A model generated the notes under the pieces. The model was given only the letters and a program-made list of their open reading frames with translations. It was not told where the DNA came from and did not search any database. The translations under genes were made by a program, and so were the position numbers. A DNA stretch of 64,000 nt. Origin: Lysinibacter sp. HNR (GTDB lineage: Bacteria; Actinomycetota; Actinomycetes; Actinomycetales; Microbacteriaceae). The stretch spans positions 496,001-560,000 of the forward strand of contig NZ_CP121684.1 in assembly GCF_029760935.1 (NCBI RefSeq), in the 5' to 3' direction. Below are positions 1 to 8,319 of this stretch, one piece after another; position 1 is the stretch's first letter, and each line of letters begins with the position of its first letter.

Positions 1-675
1 GGAGCCGCACGCGACACTGTGGCGCACGCTGCGCAGGTGGCACGCATTGAGTTGGGATCGACCGTTGATAACCCCGTTGTTACCCGGGACGGTCGGGTGG
101 AGTCTAATGGGAATTTCCACGGCGCACCTGTTGGGTACGTTCTCGATTTTTTGGCGATTGCCGTTGCCGATGTTGCGAGCATATCGGAGCGTCGCACCGA
201 CCGTTTCCTCGATACCGCCCGCAACCACGGTCTACCACCCTTCCTCGCAGCCGACCCGGGCTTGGACTCCGGGTTGATGATCGCGCAGTACACGGCGGCA
301 GGAATCGTCTCAGAGCTGAAGCGCCTGGCCGCTCCGGCCTCCGTGGACTCTATTCCGTCGTCTGCCATGCAGGAGGACCACGTGTCGATGGGGTGGGCCG
401 CTGCCCGCAAGCTCCGTAAATCAGTCGACGGTCTTTCCCGAGTGTTGGCAATCGAGCTTTTAGCGTCCACCCGGGCCCTCGATTTTCGCGCGGTGGACGG
501 ATCAGCGGGTGCCCCGGGGGCGGCAACTACTGCCGTTCATGCGCTCCTGCGGCAAAAAATCGCGCGACCAAACACCGACGAATTTCTTTCTCCCACCATC
601 ACGAGCGCCACCGAGTATGTGCAGTCGGGAGCTATATTGGATGCGGTTGAGGGAGCGATCGGGGCGCTGAGTTAG
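1..675 (+). CDS. hutH: Histidine ammonia-lyase, C-terminal part (5' end outside window)
   Basis: Deaminates L-histidine to trans-urocanate, the first step of the Hut pathway, in the cytoplasm. The reading frame is open from base 1, so the start and the MIO-forming Ala-Ser-Gly triad lie upstream of the window. What is visible is the C-terminal half of the aromatic ammonia-lyase fold: SNGNFHG near the beginning, then ERRTDR, GLMIAQYTAA and SSAMQEDHVSMGW, all typical of HAL rather than PAL or TAL. The end of the protein is helical and matches a normal HAL C-terminus. The next gene is an IclR regulator, which may control hut (inference). No other hut gene is visible. A GC-rich hairpin follows the stop. 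Confidence 0.95.
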   Translation, partial: GAARDTVAHAAQVARIELGSTVDNPVVTRDGRVESNGNFHGAPVGYVLDFLAIAVADVASISERRTDRFLDTARNHGLPPFLAADPGLDSGLMIAQYTAAGIVSELKRLAAPASVDSIPSSAMQEDHVSMGWAAARKLRKSVDGLSRVLAIELLASTRALDFRAVDGSAGAPGAATTAVHALLRQKIARPNTDEFLSPTITSATEYVQSGAILDAVEGAIGALS

Positions 676-697
676 TAGTACTCTGTGGTGTTGTTCC

Positions 698-740
698 ATC
701 GCGTGGCACCTCCCCCGCGATGCGCGGGGTGGCCCTGCAC
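698..740 (+). terminator. GC-rich hairpin after hutH
   Basis: CCCCGCG at 713-719 pairs with CGCGGGG at 723-729 around a 3-base loop, and CATCGCG just upstream offers an alternative pairing with CGCGATG. There is no U tract, so this is a non-canonical terminator candidate of the kind common in actinobacteria. Confidence 0.45.
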
Positions 741-868
741 TTGTGACGCAACCTTATAAAACCTTATTGAGAGGTTCTGTTATTGCGATTGCCGCATACA
801 GCAATAATTGACGAGAAGATGGGATACTGAATCGACCACGATATCTCTAGGGAGTGAGGATACGTTAC

Positions 869-1657
869 GTGGCCGAGTCATCACGGGTTCCGGCAGCAGA
901 GAACACGCTGCGTATCTTGAGCCTGCTCGCGTCGTCGCGAGGGCCCCTTCCAGCCTCCATGATTGCGACTCGGCTTGCGTTGCCACGATCAACCGTTTAC
1001 CACCTTCTGAACGTTCTTGAGCGTAACGGATATGTGATGCACCTGGCCGAGGAAAGGCGTTTCGGCTTGGGGATTGCCGCTGTTGAGCTCAGTTCCGCTT
1101 ACGCGCGTCAGGAACCCCTCTCCCGCCTGGGACGGCCGATCTTGGCCGCCCTGGTGGATCGGGTGGGTGTGAGTGCCCATTTGGCGGTCCTGCACGGAAG
1201 AGACGTGCTTTACGTTGTGGAGGAGAGGGCCCTTAATGCACCCTCCCTCGTGACCGATGTTGATGTGCGTCTGCCCGCACACCTCACGGCCAGCGGGAGG
1301 GCTATCCTCGCGGCTCTCCCGAAGGCGCAGGTAAGGGCGCTATTTCCTCACTCAGACTCTTTTGTGCAGATTCATGACGGAGCCCAAAACATCGATCGTT
1401 ACTCCAAGCTGCGCAGCGTGCTCAGCCGAGTAGAGTTACGCGGCTACGCAGAGGAGCAGGGGGAGGTAACGCCCGGATTTGCCTCGGTTGCCGTTGCGGT
1501 GCGAGACCACAGGGGATGGCCCGCAGCCGGGCTTGCGGTTACGTTCCAAGCGAGTGAGGTTCCGCCTGAAACGTGGTTGGAGTACGCGGATAGTGTGCGC
1601 ATCGCAGCGGATGAGCTTTCGAAACGCCTCTACGGGCGTGCAATCGTGGGGGAGTGA
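869..1657 (+). CDS. IclR-family transcriptional regulator
   Basis: Helix-turn-helix regulator with an effector domain, probably controlling an aromatic or amino-acid catabolic pathway. An N-terminal winged HTH (about residues 8-65, with LPRSTVYHLLNVLERNGYV) is followed by an IclR effector domain with LPAHLTASGRAILA, the usual IclR signature region, and a C-terminal VAVAVRDHRGWPAAGLAVTF stretch. A GTG at 854 is also in frame, but only the GTG at 869 has a well-spaced Shine-Dalgarno (GAGGA at 856-860, 8-base spacer), so I place the start there (262 aa). The gene follows hutH on the same strand about 190 bases away, so regulation of histidine use is plausible but unproven. Confidence 0.9.
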   Translation: MAESSRVPAAENTLRILSLLASSRGPLPASMIATRLALPRSTVYHLLNVLERNGYVMHLAEERRFGLGIAAVELSSAYARQEPLSRLGRPILAALVDRVGVSAHLAVLHGRDVLYVVEERALNAPSLVTDVDVRLPAHLTASGRAILAALPKAQVRALFPHSDSFVQIHDGAQNIDRYSKLRSVLSRVELRGYAEEQGEVTPGFASVAVAVRDHRGWPAAGLAVTFQASEVPPETWLEYADSVRIAADELSKRLYGRAIVGE

Positions 1658-1727
1658 CCTCCTCGTTCGCGGGTGCCCCCGCGTCGCAGTGCTGGAACTT
1701 CACCCCGGGTGAGCGTAGACTCGGGCC

Positions 1728-2213
1728 ATGCAGATACGAGACATCCCCCTCACTACCATCAACGGCGAGACCACCTCTCTCGCGCACTATGCAGACAAAT
1801 CCGTGATGGTTGTTAACGTGGCTTCGCGGTGTGGGCTCACCCCTCAGTACACCGCACTGGAGGCTCTTCAAAAAGAGTATGGGGATCGCGGATTCACGGT
1901 TCTGGGTTTCCCCTGCAACCAATTTGCTTTTCAGGAGCCGGGCAGCGCTGAGACCATTCAGGAGTTCTGCTCGATCACTTACGGTGTTACTTTTCCTCTG
2001 ATGGAGAAGGTCAAGGTAAACGGGCGATCCGCGCATCCTCTTTACGTGGAACTCACAAAAACTGACGACTCTGAAGGACGCGCGGGTCGGGTCAAGTGGA
2101 ATTTTGAAAAGTTTTTGATTACCCCGAGTAATGATATCTATCGCTTCCGACCCACCACGGTGCCGGACGACCCCGCCATCATTGCTGCGATTGAATCTTC
2201 ACTCCCGGCGTAA
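1728..2213 (+). CDS. Glutathione peroxidase-family (Gpx/BsaA) peroxidase
   Basis: Thioredoxin-fold peroxidase of 161 aa that reduces hydrogen peroxide or lipid hydroperoxides. The peroxidatic residue is Cys35 in NVASRCGLTPQY, replacing the selenocysteine of animal enzymes. FPCNQF supplies the Gln and possible resolving Cys, and VKWNFEKFL supplies the Trp/Asn of the catalytic tetrad. Bacterial and plant enzymes of this type normally use thioredoxin rather than glutathione (family knowledge), and actinobacteria usually make mycothiol instead of glutathione. The length is typical. It is a single gene on the plus strand between the IclR regulator and a YjbR-like gene. Confidence 0.93.
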   Translation: MQIRDIPLTTINGETTSLAHYADKSVMVVNVASRCGLTPQYTALEALQKEYGDRGFTVLGFPCNQFAFQEPGSAETIQEFCSITYGVTFPLMEKVKVNGRSAHPLYVELTKTDDSEGRAGRVKWNFEKFLITPSNDIYRFRPTTVPDDPAIIAAIESSLPA

Positions 2214-2267
2214 ACTTGCGCTCTTTGTTGCTTGCTGTACAGCGCGGGAGAGGCTAGTGAGGAATAG

Positions 2268-2666
2268 ATGAACGCCACGTTTTTCCTGAACTCCTACGAT
2301 GCCCTCGACTCGTTTCTGCTGGGACTCACAGCCGCCGAGGTTGACTACCCCTTCGGCCCGAATGCTCGGGTGTACCGGGTGCTGGGTAAAATGTTTGCGC
2401 TCGTGGGGGAGGGTGGTCCGGTGCTGACGGTTAATCTCAAGGGGCCTCCCGAAATGAATCAGATGTTGGTGCGGGACTTTGAGGCGATCACCCCCGGGTA
2501 TCACATGAATAAGCAACACTGGATCACCGTCACGCTCGACGGAAGCGTTGAGGATGCCCTGTTGGAGGAGCTTGCCGCGCAATCACATGAGATAGTTGTA
2601 GCTTCCTTGCCGCGCAAACAGCGTGAGGCGTATCGCGAACTTTACACGGAGCGTGATCTCCCCTAA
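2268..2666 (+). CDS. MmcQ/YjbR-family protein
   Basis: A 132-aa protein resembling the YjbR/MmcQ (DUF419) family. The features are AEVDYPFGPNARVYRVLGKMFALV near the N-terminus, LTVNLKGPP, and a C-terminal TPGYHMNKQHWITVTLDG block; the P-x-Y-H-M-N-K-x-H-W pattern is diagnostic of the family. The fold resembles a DNA-binding CyaY-like domain, but the biological role is not established. The gene follows the peroxidase by about 55 bases on the same strand and may be cotranscribed. Confidence 0.82.
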   Translation: MNATFFLNSYDALDSFLLGLTAAEVDYPFGPNARVYRVLGKMFALVGEGGPVLTVNLKGPPEMNQMLVRDFEAITPGYHMNKQHWITVTLDGSVEDALLEELAAQSHEIVVASLPRKQREAYRELYTERDLP

Positions 2667-2772
2667 ACTTGCCGAGGTGGTTGATTTCCTCCATACTTTT
2701 TTGTGCCTATTTCACCGATGTAATTCGGATGTTGAGGTTCGAATGAGAATTCGAGAGAATTGATCTAGTTGA

Positions 2773-2845
2773 AGGGCGGTGGCTCAATTGGTAGAGCAGC
2801 GGTCTCCAAAACCGCAGGTTGCAGGTTCGAGTCCTGTCCGCCCTG
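2773..2845 (+). tRNA. tRNA-Trp (anticodon CCA)
   Basis: A 73-base cloverleaf: acceptor arms AGGGCGG at 2773-2779 and CCGCCCT at 2838-2844, a D arm GCTC...GAGC, an anticodon stem GCGGT/ACCGC around loop CTCCAAA, and a T loop TTCGAGT. CCA is not encoded. tRNA-Trp directly upstream of secE-nusG is a conserved arrangement in actinobacteria, where one transcript often covers both. Confidence 0.97.
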
Positions 2846-2895
2846 CGAATCCCTTCGAGAAATAAACCCCTCAGGGGACAGAAAGGTTGGTGGCT

Positions 2896-3171
2896 ATGGC
2901 TGACGAAGTAGTAGATGAACCGGGCGAAGAGCTGGTGGCTACTGCCAAGAAGAAGCGCGCCGAAAAGAAGACCTGGTTTGGTCGTATCATTCTGTTTTTC
3001 CAGCAGGTTGTTGCCGAGCTGAAAAAGGTTGTTACACCCACTCGTAAAGAACTCTTCAACTTCACGGCGGTTGTTCTTATATTCGTGATCATCATGATGG
3101 CGATTGTGTGGGTTCTTGATCAGCTCTTCGGCTGGGTAGTCGTTGTTATTTTTGGAAATCCCACTTTCTAA
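2896..3171 (+). CDS. secE: Preprotein translocase subunit SecE
   Basis: Small membrane subunit of the SecYEG protein-export channel. A charged cytoplasmic N-terminus (KKKRAEKKTW) leads to the amphipathic helix with AELKKVVTPTRKEL, the conserved SecE motif, and then a single transmembrane helix (about FTAVVLIFVIIMMAIVWVL). Three in-frame starts exist (TTG 2887, GTG 2890, ATG 2896); AGAAAGG at 2880-2886 has proper spacing only for ATG 2896, giving 91 aa. It lies about 50 bases after tRNA-Trp and just before nusG, the usual order. Confidence 0.95.
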   Translation: MADEVVDEPGEELVATAKKKRAEKKTWFGRIILFFQQVVAELKKVVTPTRKELFNFTAVVLIFVIIMMAIVWVLDQLFGWVVVVIFGNPTF

Positions 3172-3231
3172 GTCGGTGTGCGCAAGTTTTACGCGTCGCA
3201 CCCAACCACAGAGGTATAGAGACTAAAGGTT

Positions 3232-4023
3232 ATGCAGAACGAAGAAACAAATTCTAACCCCGAAGCGGAGCTTGATGCGGCGCTGGATGCCCTGATCGAC
3301 TCGGTTGATACCGACGGGAAGGTTGCTGACGCTGAAGAGCCTGTTGCGGCCGAGGGCGTTGCCGAGGTCCCTGCTGAAGAGGTTGTTGTTACTGAACCCG
3401 AGGTAGACCCCTACGCGGAATTTAAGCGTGACCTGCGTACTCGTCGTGGTAAGTGGTACGTTATCCACTCCTATGCGGGATACGAGCGCAAGGTTAAGTC
3501 AAACCTGGAAAACCGCCGTGAAACCATGGGCGCCATCGACTACATCCACGAGATCCAGGTTCCCATGGAAGACGTTGTTGAGATCAAAAATGGCCAGCGC
3601 AAGATGGTGACGCGCGTGCGTATTCCCGGATACGTGCTGGTTCGCATGGAACTCAATGAGAATTCCTGGTCTGTTGTTCGTCACACTCCCGGTGTCACCG
3701 GTTTTGTGGGTAATGCTCACAACCCGGTTCCGCTGCGCTTCAACGAGGTGTTTGACATGCTCAAGTCCACTGTTGAACTGGCAGATGCCGCGGGCGAGGG
3801 CGCCGCAAGCCAAGGCAAAGCTTCAGCTTCGCAGGCTGCCGCTCAGGCAGAGATTGATTTTGAGGTTGGCGAGACCATCACCATCAAAGAGGGATCGTTT
3901 GCGGGTCTGCCCGGATCGATCAGCGAAATCAATACCGCGAGCGGTAAGCTCACCGTTTTGGTGTCGCTCTTTGAGCGTGAAACCCCGGTTGAACTCAGCT
4001 TTGACCAGGTAACAAAGCTCTAG
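3232..4023 (+). CDS. nusG: Transcription termination/antitermination protein NusG
   Basis: RNA polymerase elongation factor (263 aa). An acidic, Ala/Glu/Val-rich N-terminal extension of about 60 residues, common in actinobacteria and absent from E. coli NusG, precedes the NGN domain ([19 protein letters not shown]). The NGN domain continues with [13 protein letters not shown] and [11 protein letters not shown] low-complexity linker rich in Ala, Gln and Ser leads to the C-terminal KOW domain ([22 protein letters not shown]). ATG 3232 is preceded by TAAAGG. It sits between secE and rplK in the conserved order. Confidence 0.97.
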   Translation: MQNEETNSNPEAELDAALDALIDSVDTDGKVADAEEPVAAEGVAEVPAEEVVVTEPEVDPYAEFKRDLRTRRGKWYVIHSYAGYERKVKSNLENRRETMGAIDYIHEIQVPMEDVVEIKNGQRKMVTRVRIPGYVLVRMELNENSWSVVRHTPGVTGFVGNAHNPVPLRFNEVFDMLKSTVELADAAGEGAASQGKASASQAAAQAEIDFEVGETITIKEGSFAGLPGSISEINTASGKLTVLVSLFERETPVELSFDQVTKL

Positions 4024-4068
4024 TAGCTGGTACTATATAAACTTCTGTCGATATCAATCGACGGATAC

Positions 4069-4093
4069 CGGGGCACAGAAATACTGTGTCCAC
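4069..4093 (+). promoter_or_regulatory. Hairpin in the nusG-rplK spacer
   Basis: GGCACAG, a short AT loop and CTGTGTC form an imperfect stem 57 bases before the rplK start. A second small palindrome (TCGATATCAATCGA) lies just upstream, and a TACTATATAAA stretch at 4031-4041 could be a -10 region. It may be an rplKA leader structure bound by L1, or simply an intercistronic hairpin; the sequence alone does not decide. Confidence 0.3.
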
Positions 4094-4149
4094 GGGAGAG
4101 ACGATTGGCTGCACGGCCATGAATTTCGTCATAGTAAAGGAAAACATCA

Positions 4150-4578
4150 ATGGCACCCAAGAAGAAGGTTACGGGTCTGATTAAACTTCAGATCCAGGCC
4201 GGCGCCGCTAACCCCGCACCCCCCGTGGGTCCTGCGCTGGGTCAGCACGGCGTGAACATCATGGAATTCTGCAAGGCGTACAACGCCGCAACCGAGTCAC
4301 AGCGCGGAAACGTTGTGCCGGTTGAGATCACCGTGTACGAGGATCGCTCGTTCACCTTTATCCTCAAGACCCCTCCCGCCCCCGAGCTGATTAAGAAGGC
4401 TGCGGGAGTTGCAAAGGGTTCCGGTACGCCGCACACCGCAAAGGTGGGCAAGATTACTATGGATCAGGTTCGCCAGATCGCAGAGACCAAGCAGGCCGAT
4501 CTGAATGCAAACGACATTGAGGCCGCATCCAAGATTATTGCCGGTACCGCTCGTTCCATGGGCATCACGGTCGAGTAG
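4150..4578 (+). CDS. rplK: 50S ribosomal protein L11
   Basis: Binds the GTPase-associated region of 23S rRNA with the L10/L12 stalk. 142 aa, the standard length. The N-terminal domain shows [35 protein letters not shown], quoted here only as a landmark: the conserved [16 protein letters not shown] block carries the thiostrepton-interacting prolines. The C-terminal rRNA-binding domain has [12 protein letters not shown] and [18 protein letters not shown] precedes the ATG. It is cotranscribed with rplA 17 bases downstream. Confidence 0.98.
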   Translation: MAPKKKVTGLIKLQIQAGAANPAPPVGPALGQHGVNIMEFCKAYNAATESQRGNVVPVEITVYEDRSFTFILKTPPAPELIKKAAGVAKGSGTPHTAKVGKITMDQVRQIAETKQADLNANDIEAASKIIAGTARSMGITVE

Positions 4579-4595
4579 GGCTGAGGAGAAAAAAC

Positions 4596-5285
4596 ATGGC
4601 ACAGAAGTCAAAGGCATATCGCGCTGCCGCAGAGAAGATCGAAGACGGCAGACTGTACAGCCCATCCGAGGCGGTTGCTCTCGCTAAAGAAACCGGATCG
4701 GCAAAGTTTGATTCAACCGTTGAGGTCGCCCTCAAGCTGGGCGTAGACCCCCGCAAGGCAGACCAGATGGTTCGTGGCACCGTGAGCCTCCCACACGGTA
4801 CGGGTAAGGTTGCACGCGTTCTGGTGTTTGCCACCGGTGCTGCTGCCGAGGCTGCTCTGGCCGCCGGTGCTGACGAGGTTGGTGGAGACGAGCTGATCGA
4901 GAAGGTTGCCGGTGGATACACCGCGTTCGACTCGGCGGTATCAACTCCCGAGCTCATGGGCAAGGTTGGTCGTCTGGGTAAGGTGCTGGGTCCCCGTGGA
5001 CTCATGCCCAACCCCAAGACCGGAACGGTTACTCCCGACCCGGCCAAAGCGGTTACGGATATCAAAGGCGGAAAGATTGAGTTCCGCGTCGACAAGCACG
5101 CAAACGTTCACTTTATCGTAGGCAAAGCCTCCTTCACCAAGGAGCAGCTCGACGAAAACCTGACGGCCGCTCTTGATGAGGTTATTCGTTTGAAGCCCTC
5201 CAGCTCGAAGGGACGCTACGTTCAGAAGGGTGCCGTGTCGACCACCTTTGGTCCCGGTATTCCCCTCGACGTAAACGCCTTCTAG
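4596..5285 (+). CDS. rplA: 50S ribosomal protein L1
   Basis: L1-stalk protein and, in many bacteria, translational repressor of its own rplKA mRNA. 229 aa, full length. Conserved features are [21 protein letters not shown] near the start, [33 protein letters not shown] and the C-terminal VGKASF. The ATG follows AGGAG. In this window rplA is the last gene before an intrinsic terminator; rplJ does not follow directly. Confidence 0.98.
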   Translation: MAQKSKAYRAAAEKIEDGRLYSPSEAVALAKETGSAKFDSTVEVALKLGVDPRKADQMVRGTVSLPHGTGKVARVLVFATGAAAEAALAAGADEVGGDELIEKVAGGYTAFDSAVSTPELMGKVGRLGKVLGPRGLMPNPKTGTVTPDPAKAVTDIKGGKIEFRVDKHANVHFIVGKASFTKEQLDENLTAALDEVIRLKPSSSKGRYVQKGAVSTTFGPGIPLDVNAF

Positions 5286-5295
5286 GCTACTCATC

Positions 5296-5338
5296 AAAAG
5301 ACCTCCGGTGCATCCGTGCATCGGAGGCCTTTTTGTTC
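5296..5338 (+). terminator. Intrinsic terminator after rplA
   Basis: CCTCCG at 5302-5307 and CGGAGG at 5322-5327 form the base of the stem, extended by TGCA/TGCA near the loop, followed by CCTTTTTG. It closes the secE-nusG-rplKA transcript. Confidence 0.88.
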
Positions 5339-5421
5339 TAGCGTCTCAGCTCCCGTGCCACTGGACGTAAGCGACCCTAGCGGGTAGCCTCGGATTCCTG
5401 CGGTCTCGCAAGGAGGCAATC

Positions 5422-5534
5422 GTGAACACCCCGGCTCGCCGGACAGAGGACTGGCTCTTTGTGGGTATTGTTGGGCTCGATAGCAGTCCTTTTCAGCGGA
5501 ACTGTGCTTTTTATCGCTTCTCTTTATGGGTGAG
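5422..5534 (+). pseudogene. Possible frameshifted small membrane-protein ORF
   Basis: A near-perfect Shine-Dalgarno AAGGAGG at 5410-5416 stands 5 bases before GTG 5422. That frame gives MNTPARRTEDWLF, a plausible cytoplasmic N-terminus. One base over, the sequence from 5462 reads WVLLGSIAVLFSGTVLF and IASLYG, a convincing transmembrane helix ending in TGA at 5532-5534. A one-base shift near 5455-5462 would join the two into a protein of about 37 residues. The GTG frame itself runs on to 5622 but looks non-coding. It could equally be chance; nothing else supports it. Confidence 0.25.
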
Positions 5535-5741
5535 GAGATGGATGAAACTGCGCTTCCCACTGTTGTCTCGGGGGATTTGGGAGCATAATAGTTTTTTCGA
5601 TACTCACAACTTCGGTGGCTAATCGGGGTGCGCGAGAGGTCGAAAATCTGATGCACAATAAAGTTAAAGCCTCTGTAAACGTGCTTTTTTTGGGGGTCAT
5701 TTTGGGGTGAGCGGGCCATGTGCAGCCCGTGGTTAAAGCAT
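5535..5741. other. Intergenic stretch without recognised gene
   Basis: Apart from the small ORF remnant before it and the PadR promoter after it, I see no gene, RNA or clear repeat here. Base composition is slightly more AT-rich than in the ribosomal genes. Confidence 0.5.
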
Positions 5742-5784
5742 TTGACACGGTGCCGTAATAACTACTAATATTCCAAATGGAATA
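5742..5784 (+). promoter_or_regulatory. padR promoter with overlapping palindromic operator
   Basis: TTGACA at 5742-5747 and TAATAT at 5766-5771 are separated by 18 bases. The palindrome TATTCCA-AA-TGGAATA at 5769-5784 (7-base arms) covers the -10 and the likely start site, the expected position for autorepression. A half-site TATTCCAAA recurs at about 6432 in front of the efflux gene. Confidence 0.6.
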
Positions 5785-5833
5785 ATTCATATGGGGCATT
5801 CTGAATTATGTGTCACGAGAGGATGAATGGGGT

Positions 5834-6421
5834 ATGGCGTCTGAGTGTAAGCTCACTCCGTTAGCGGTTGCGGTACTTGCCCTGCTACTGGAGAGGCCGA
5901 TGCATCCGTATGAGGTGTATCAGCTGCTTATGCAGCGATCTATGGACAGCTTTGTAAAGGTTCGTCCGGGATCGCTCTACCACACGTTTGAACGCCTGCT
6001 GAAGGGTGGGACTGTTCGGGCGGTTGGTACAGAGCGGGAGGGCAACCGCCCGGAGCGTACAACCTATGAGATCACCTCAGAGGGGCGTGAAGCGATGGAG
6101 AGAAAGGTGCGCGAGATGCTGGCGGAGTCGGATCACGAGTATCCGAACTTTCCGTTAGCGGTGGGGGAAGCACACAATATTCCGCGCGAAACTGCGGTGA
6201 TGTTGCTGAGCGAGAGGCTTGAACGCAAGCGTGCCGAGGTGGCGGTTCTTGACACAAAGATTACCTCTGCTGAGGAGCGGGAGATTCCCAAGAGATACTG
6301 GCTGGCCGCAGATTTCTGCCGTGCCATGACCACGGCAGAGATTGGGTGGTTAAAAAGCCTCATCGCTGATATAGAAACGGGAGACATCCCCTGGGGGCAG
6401 AATGTCACGAAAACTTCGTAG
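5834..6421 (+). CDS. PadR-family transcriptional regulator
   Basis: A winged-helix repressor of about 195 aa. The PadR HTH occupies roughly residues 8-85: LTPLAVAVLALLLERPMHPYEVY, then VRPGSLYHTFERLLKGG with the recognition helix, then RTTYEITSEGREAM as the wing. A C-terminal alpha-helical dimerisation region (SERLERKRAEVAVLDTKI) follows, as in subfamily-1 PadR proteins. A GTG at 5810 is also in frame but has no ribosome binding site; ATG 5834 has AGAGGA upstream. It is 50 bases ahead of a DHA2 efflux pump on the same strand, the usual PadR-target pairing, and probably represses both genes. Confidence 0.92.
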   Translation: MASECKLTPLAVAVLALLLERPMHPYEVYQLLMQRSMDSFVKVRPGSLYHTFERLLKGGTVRAVGTEREGNRPERTTYEITSEGREAMERKVREMLAESDHEYPNFPLAVGEAHNIPRETAVMLLSERLERKRAEVAVLDTKITSAEEREIPKRYWLAADFCRAMTTAEIGWLKSLIADIETGDIPWGQNVTKTS

Positions 6422-6471
6422 ACAATCATTTATTCCAAACTTAAAATTTTAATACAACCTGAAGGAAAACT

Positions 6472-7986
6472 ATGGAAAAGGTAGTTAAGCCGTGGCCAGC
6501 CCTCTGGGCTCTTGTCTTCGGCTTCTTTATGATTCTGGTGGACAGCACAATCGTGTCGGTCGCTAACCCCTCGATCATGCGTGGGCTGGGGGCGGATATT
6601 AACTCGGTGATCTGGGTGACGAGCGCCTACCTGCTGGCCTATGCGGTCCCCCTGCTCATCACGGGTCGATTGGGTGATCGCTTTGGCCCCAAAAAGCTCT
6701 ATCTGATAGGCCTGGTTGTTTTTACAATCGCGTCGGCCTGGTGTGGTTTTTCAACCAGCGTTGAGATGCTGATCATCGCCCGCGTATTCCAGGGTCTCGG
6801 TGCGGCTATGATGACCCCGCAGACCATGGCCGTTATTACACGGCTGTTTCCCCCGGACAAGCGCGGACCCGCCATGGGTCTGTGGGGGTCGGTTGCGGGC
6901 ATCGCAACCCTGGTTGGTCCCATCCTGGGTGGAGTGCTGGTGGATAGCCTGGGCTGGGAGTGGATCTTCTTTGTCAACGTTCCCGTGGGTGTGGTTGCGT
7001 TTGTTCTTGCGTGGCGTCTGGTTCCCTCGCTTAAGACAAATCGTCACCGGATGGATATCCCGGGCATTATCCTGAGCGCGGTTGGTATGTTCCTGCTCGT
7101 CTTTGGTATTCAGGAGGGTGAAAGCTATAACTGGGGAACCATTTGGGGACCGATCTCCGTGTGGAGCTTAATCATCGCGGGAATCGTGGTGCTGATCGGT
7201 TTTGTGGTGTGGCAGGCGTTTAATAAGGCTGAGCCTCTGCTTTCGCTTTCGCTGTTCCGCGACCGTAACTTCTCCCTCGCAAACGCCGGAATCACAACCG
7301 TCGGGTTTACCATCACGAGCATGGCTCTCCCGCTTGTTTTCTTCTTCCAGCTGGTGCGGGGAATGACCCCCACCCAATCCGCGCTCATGCTCGCGCCGAT
7401 GGCGATTATCTCGGGGGTTCTTGCTCCGTTTATCGGTCGCCTCATTGATCGTACCAACCCGCGAAACGTGGCGCTCTTCGGGCTGGTTCTGCTGGGACTC
7501 TCGCTCGCCCTGTACTCGCGCCTCCTCGCTCCAGACACGGAGGTGTGGGTACTGCTCATCCCGAGTGCGCTCTTAGGTCTGGCGAGTGCCGCGGTGTGGG
7601 CGCCCATGTCGAGCACCGCCACGCGCAACCTTCCCCCGCAGCAGGCGGGAGCCGGTTCGGGAGTCTACAACACCACGCGTCAGGTTGGTGCGGTGCTGGG
7701 TAGTGCGTCGATAGCCGCGCTTATCCAGGCGCGTCTCGCGGCGGAGCTTCCCAGCGCGCCCGGTTCGCAACCGTCGGGTGATTTCTCGCTGGGCGGTCAG
7801 CTTCCCGAGATGCTACACAGCGGTTTCTCTGCGGCCATGGGGCAGGCTCTTCTCTTGCCCGCAGCCGCGGCTATCCTGGGCGCGATCCTGGTGGCGTTCT
7901 TTGAGAAGCCCCGGCCTGTGGGAGAGGGCTGGGGTGCAGGCCCTAAGACCGCTGCGCAGCCGGTTGTCTCTCCCTCCGCCAAGTAG
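6472..7986 (+). CDS. DHA2-family MFS drug efflux transporter (EmrB/QacA type)
   Basis: Proton-coupled multidrug exporter of 504 aa with about 14 predicted membrane helices. Motif A is LGDRFGPKK near residue 66; motif C is WGSVAGIATLVGPILGG near residues 138-154, typical of antiporters; LVDSTIVSVANPSI in the first helix is the DHA2 signature, with Asp in the membrane. A second half with LIDRTNPRNVAL repeats the motif A loop. The C-terminus is short and hydrophilic. ATG 6472 follows GAAGGA. It pairs with the upstream PadR regulator. A truncated second copy of its 5' end lies at 8251-8320. Confidence 0.95.
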   Translation: MEKVVKPWPALWALVFGFFMILVDSTIVSVANPSIMRGLGADINSVIWVTSAYLLAYAVPLLITGRLGDRFGPKKLYLIGLVVFTIASAWCGFSTSVEMLIIARVFQGLGAAMMTPQTMAVITRLFPPDKRGPAMGLWGSVAGIATLVGPILGGVLVDSLGWEWIFFVNVPVGVVAFVLAWRLVPSLKTNRHRMDIPGIILSAVGMFLLVFGIQEGESYNWGTIWGPISVWSLIIAGIVVLIGFVVWQAFNKAEPLLSLSLFRDRNFSLANAGITTVGFTITSMALPLVFFFQLVRGMTPTQSALMLAPMAIISGVLAPFIGRLIDRTNPRNVALFGLVLLGLSLALYSRLLAPDTEVWVLLIPSALLGLASAAVWAPMSSTATRNLPPQQAGAGSGVYNTTRQVGAVLGSASIAALIQARLAAELPSAPGSQPSGDFSLGGQLPEMLHSGFSAAMGQALLLPAAAAILGAILVAFFEKPRPVGEGWGAGPKTAAQPVVSPSAK

Positions 7987-8087
7987 GGGTGCCGTTGAAC
8001 GGTTTTTCTACAAAGCGGGGGAATCGGTTTCTCGCGAGACTCTGATCCCGTGATATGCGGGTCGGTCGTGAAGCTTCGGTTAGGCAA

Positions 8088-8139
8088 CAGTGCCCGGGTG
8101 ATGCGCTCTCTTCTCGGGAGCGGCATCACCCGGGCACTG
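8088..8139. terminator. Long perfect hairpin downstream of the efflux gene
   Basis: CAGTGCCCGGGTGATGC (8088-8104) is the exact reverse complement of 8123-8139, a 17-bp stem, and the 18-base interior can itself pair (GCTC/GGAGC). There is no U tract on the plus strand. It could stop the padR-efflux transcript or be a palindromic scar at the edge of the duplicated remnant. Confidence 0.5.
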
Positions 8140-8167
8140 TGCTGTGTGGGCTGCCTTGGTTCTGCAC

Positions 8168-8319
8168 AAATGGGCACAGGGCGTAATGAAAACTTTGTAG
8201 ACAACTGGTTGTTCAAAATCAAAGATTTTAAACAAACCTTAAGGAAGCCTATGGAAAAAGTAGTGAGGCCGTGGCCAGTCGTCTGGGCTCTTGTCCTTGG
8301 TTTCCTTATGATTCTGGTG
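8168..8319 (+). pseudogene. Remnant of a second padR/DHA2-efflux pair
   Basis: The bases before the TAG at about 8200 encode WAQGVMKTL, matching the WGQNVTKTS end of the intact PadR. The following spacer resembles the intact padR-efflux spacer. ATG 8251 opens with MEKVVRPWPVVWALVLG and continues to FLMILV, nearly identical to the first 23 residues of the intact efflux protein. Homology stops at 8319-8320, where IS3-type sequence begins. The pair was evidently duplicated and then lost almost completely through an IS-mediated deletion (inference). Nothing functional is likely to be made. Confidence 0.8.
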
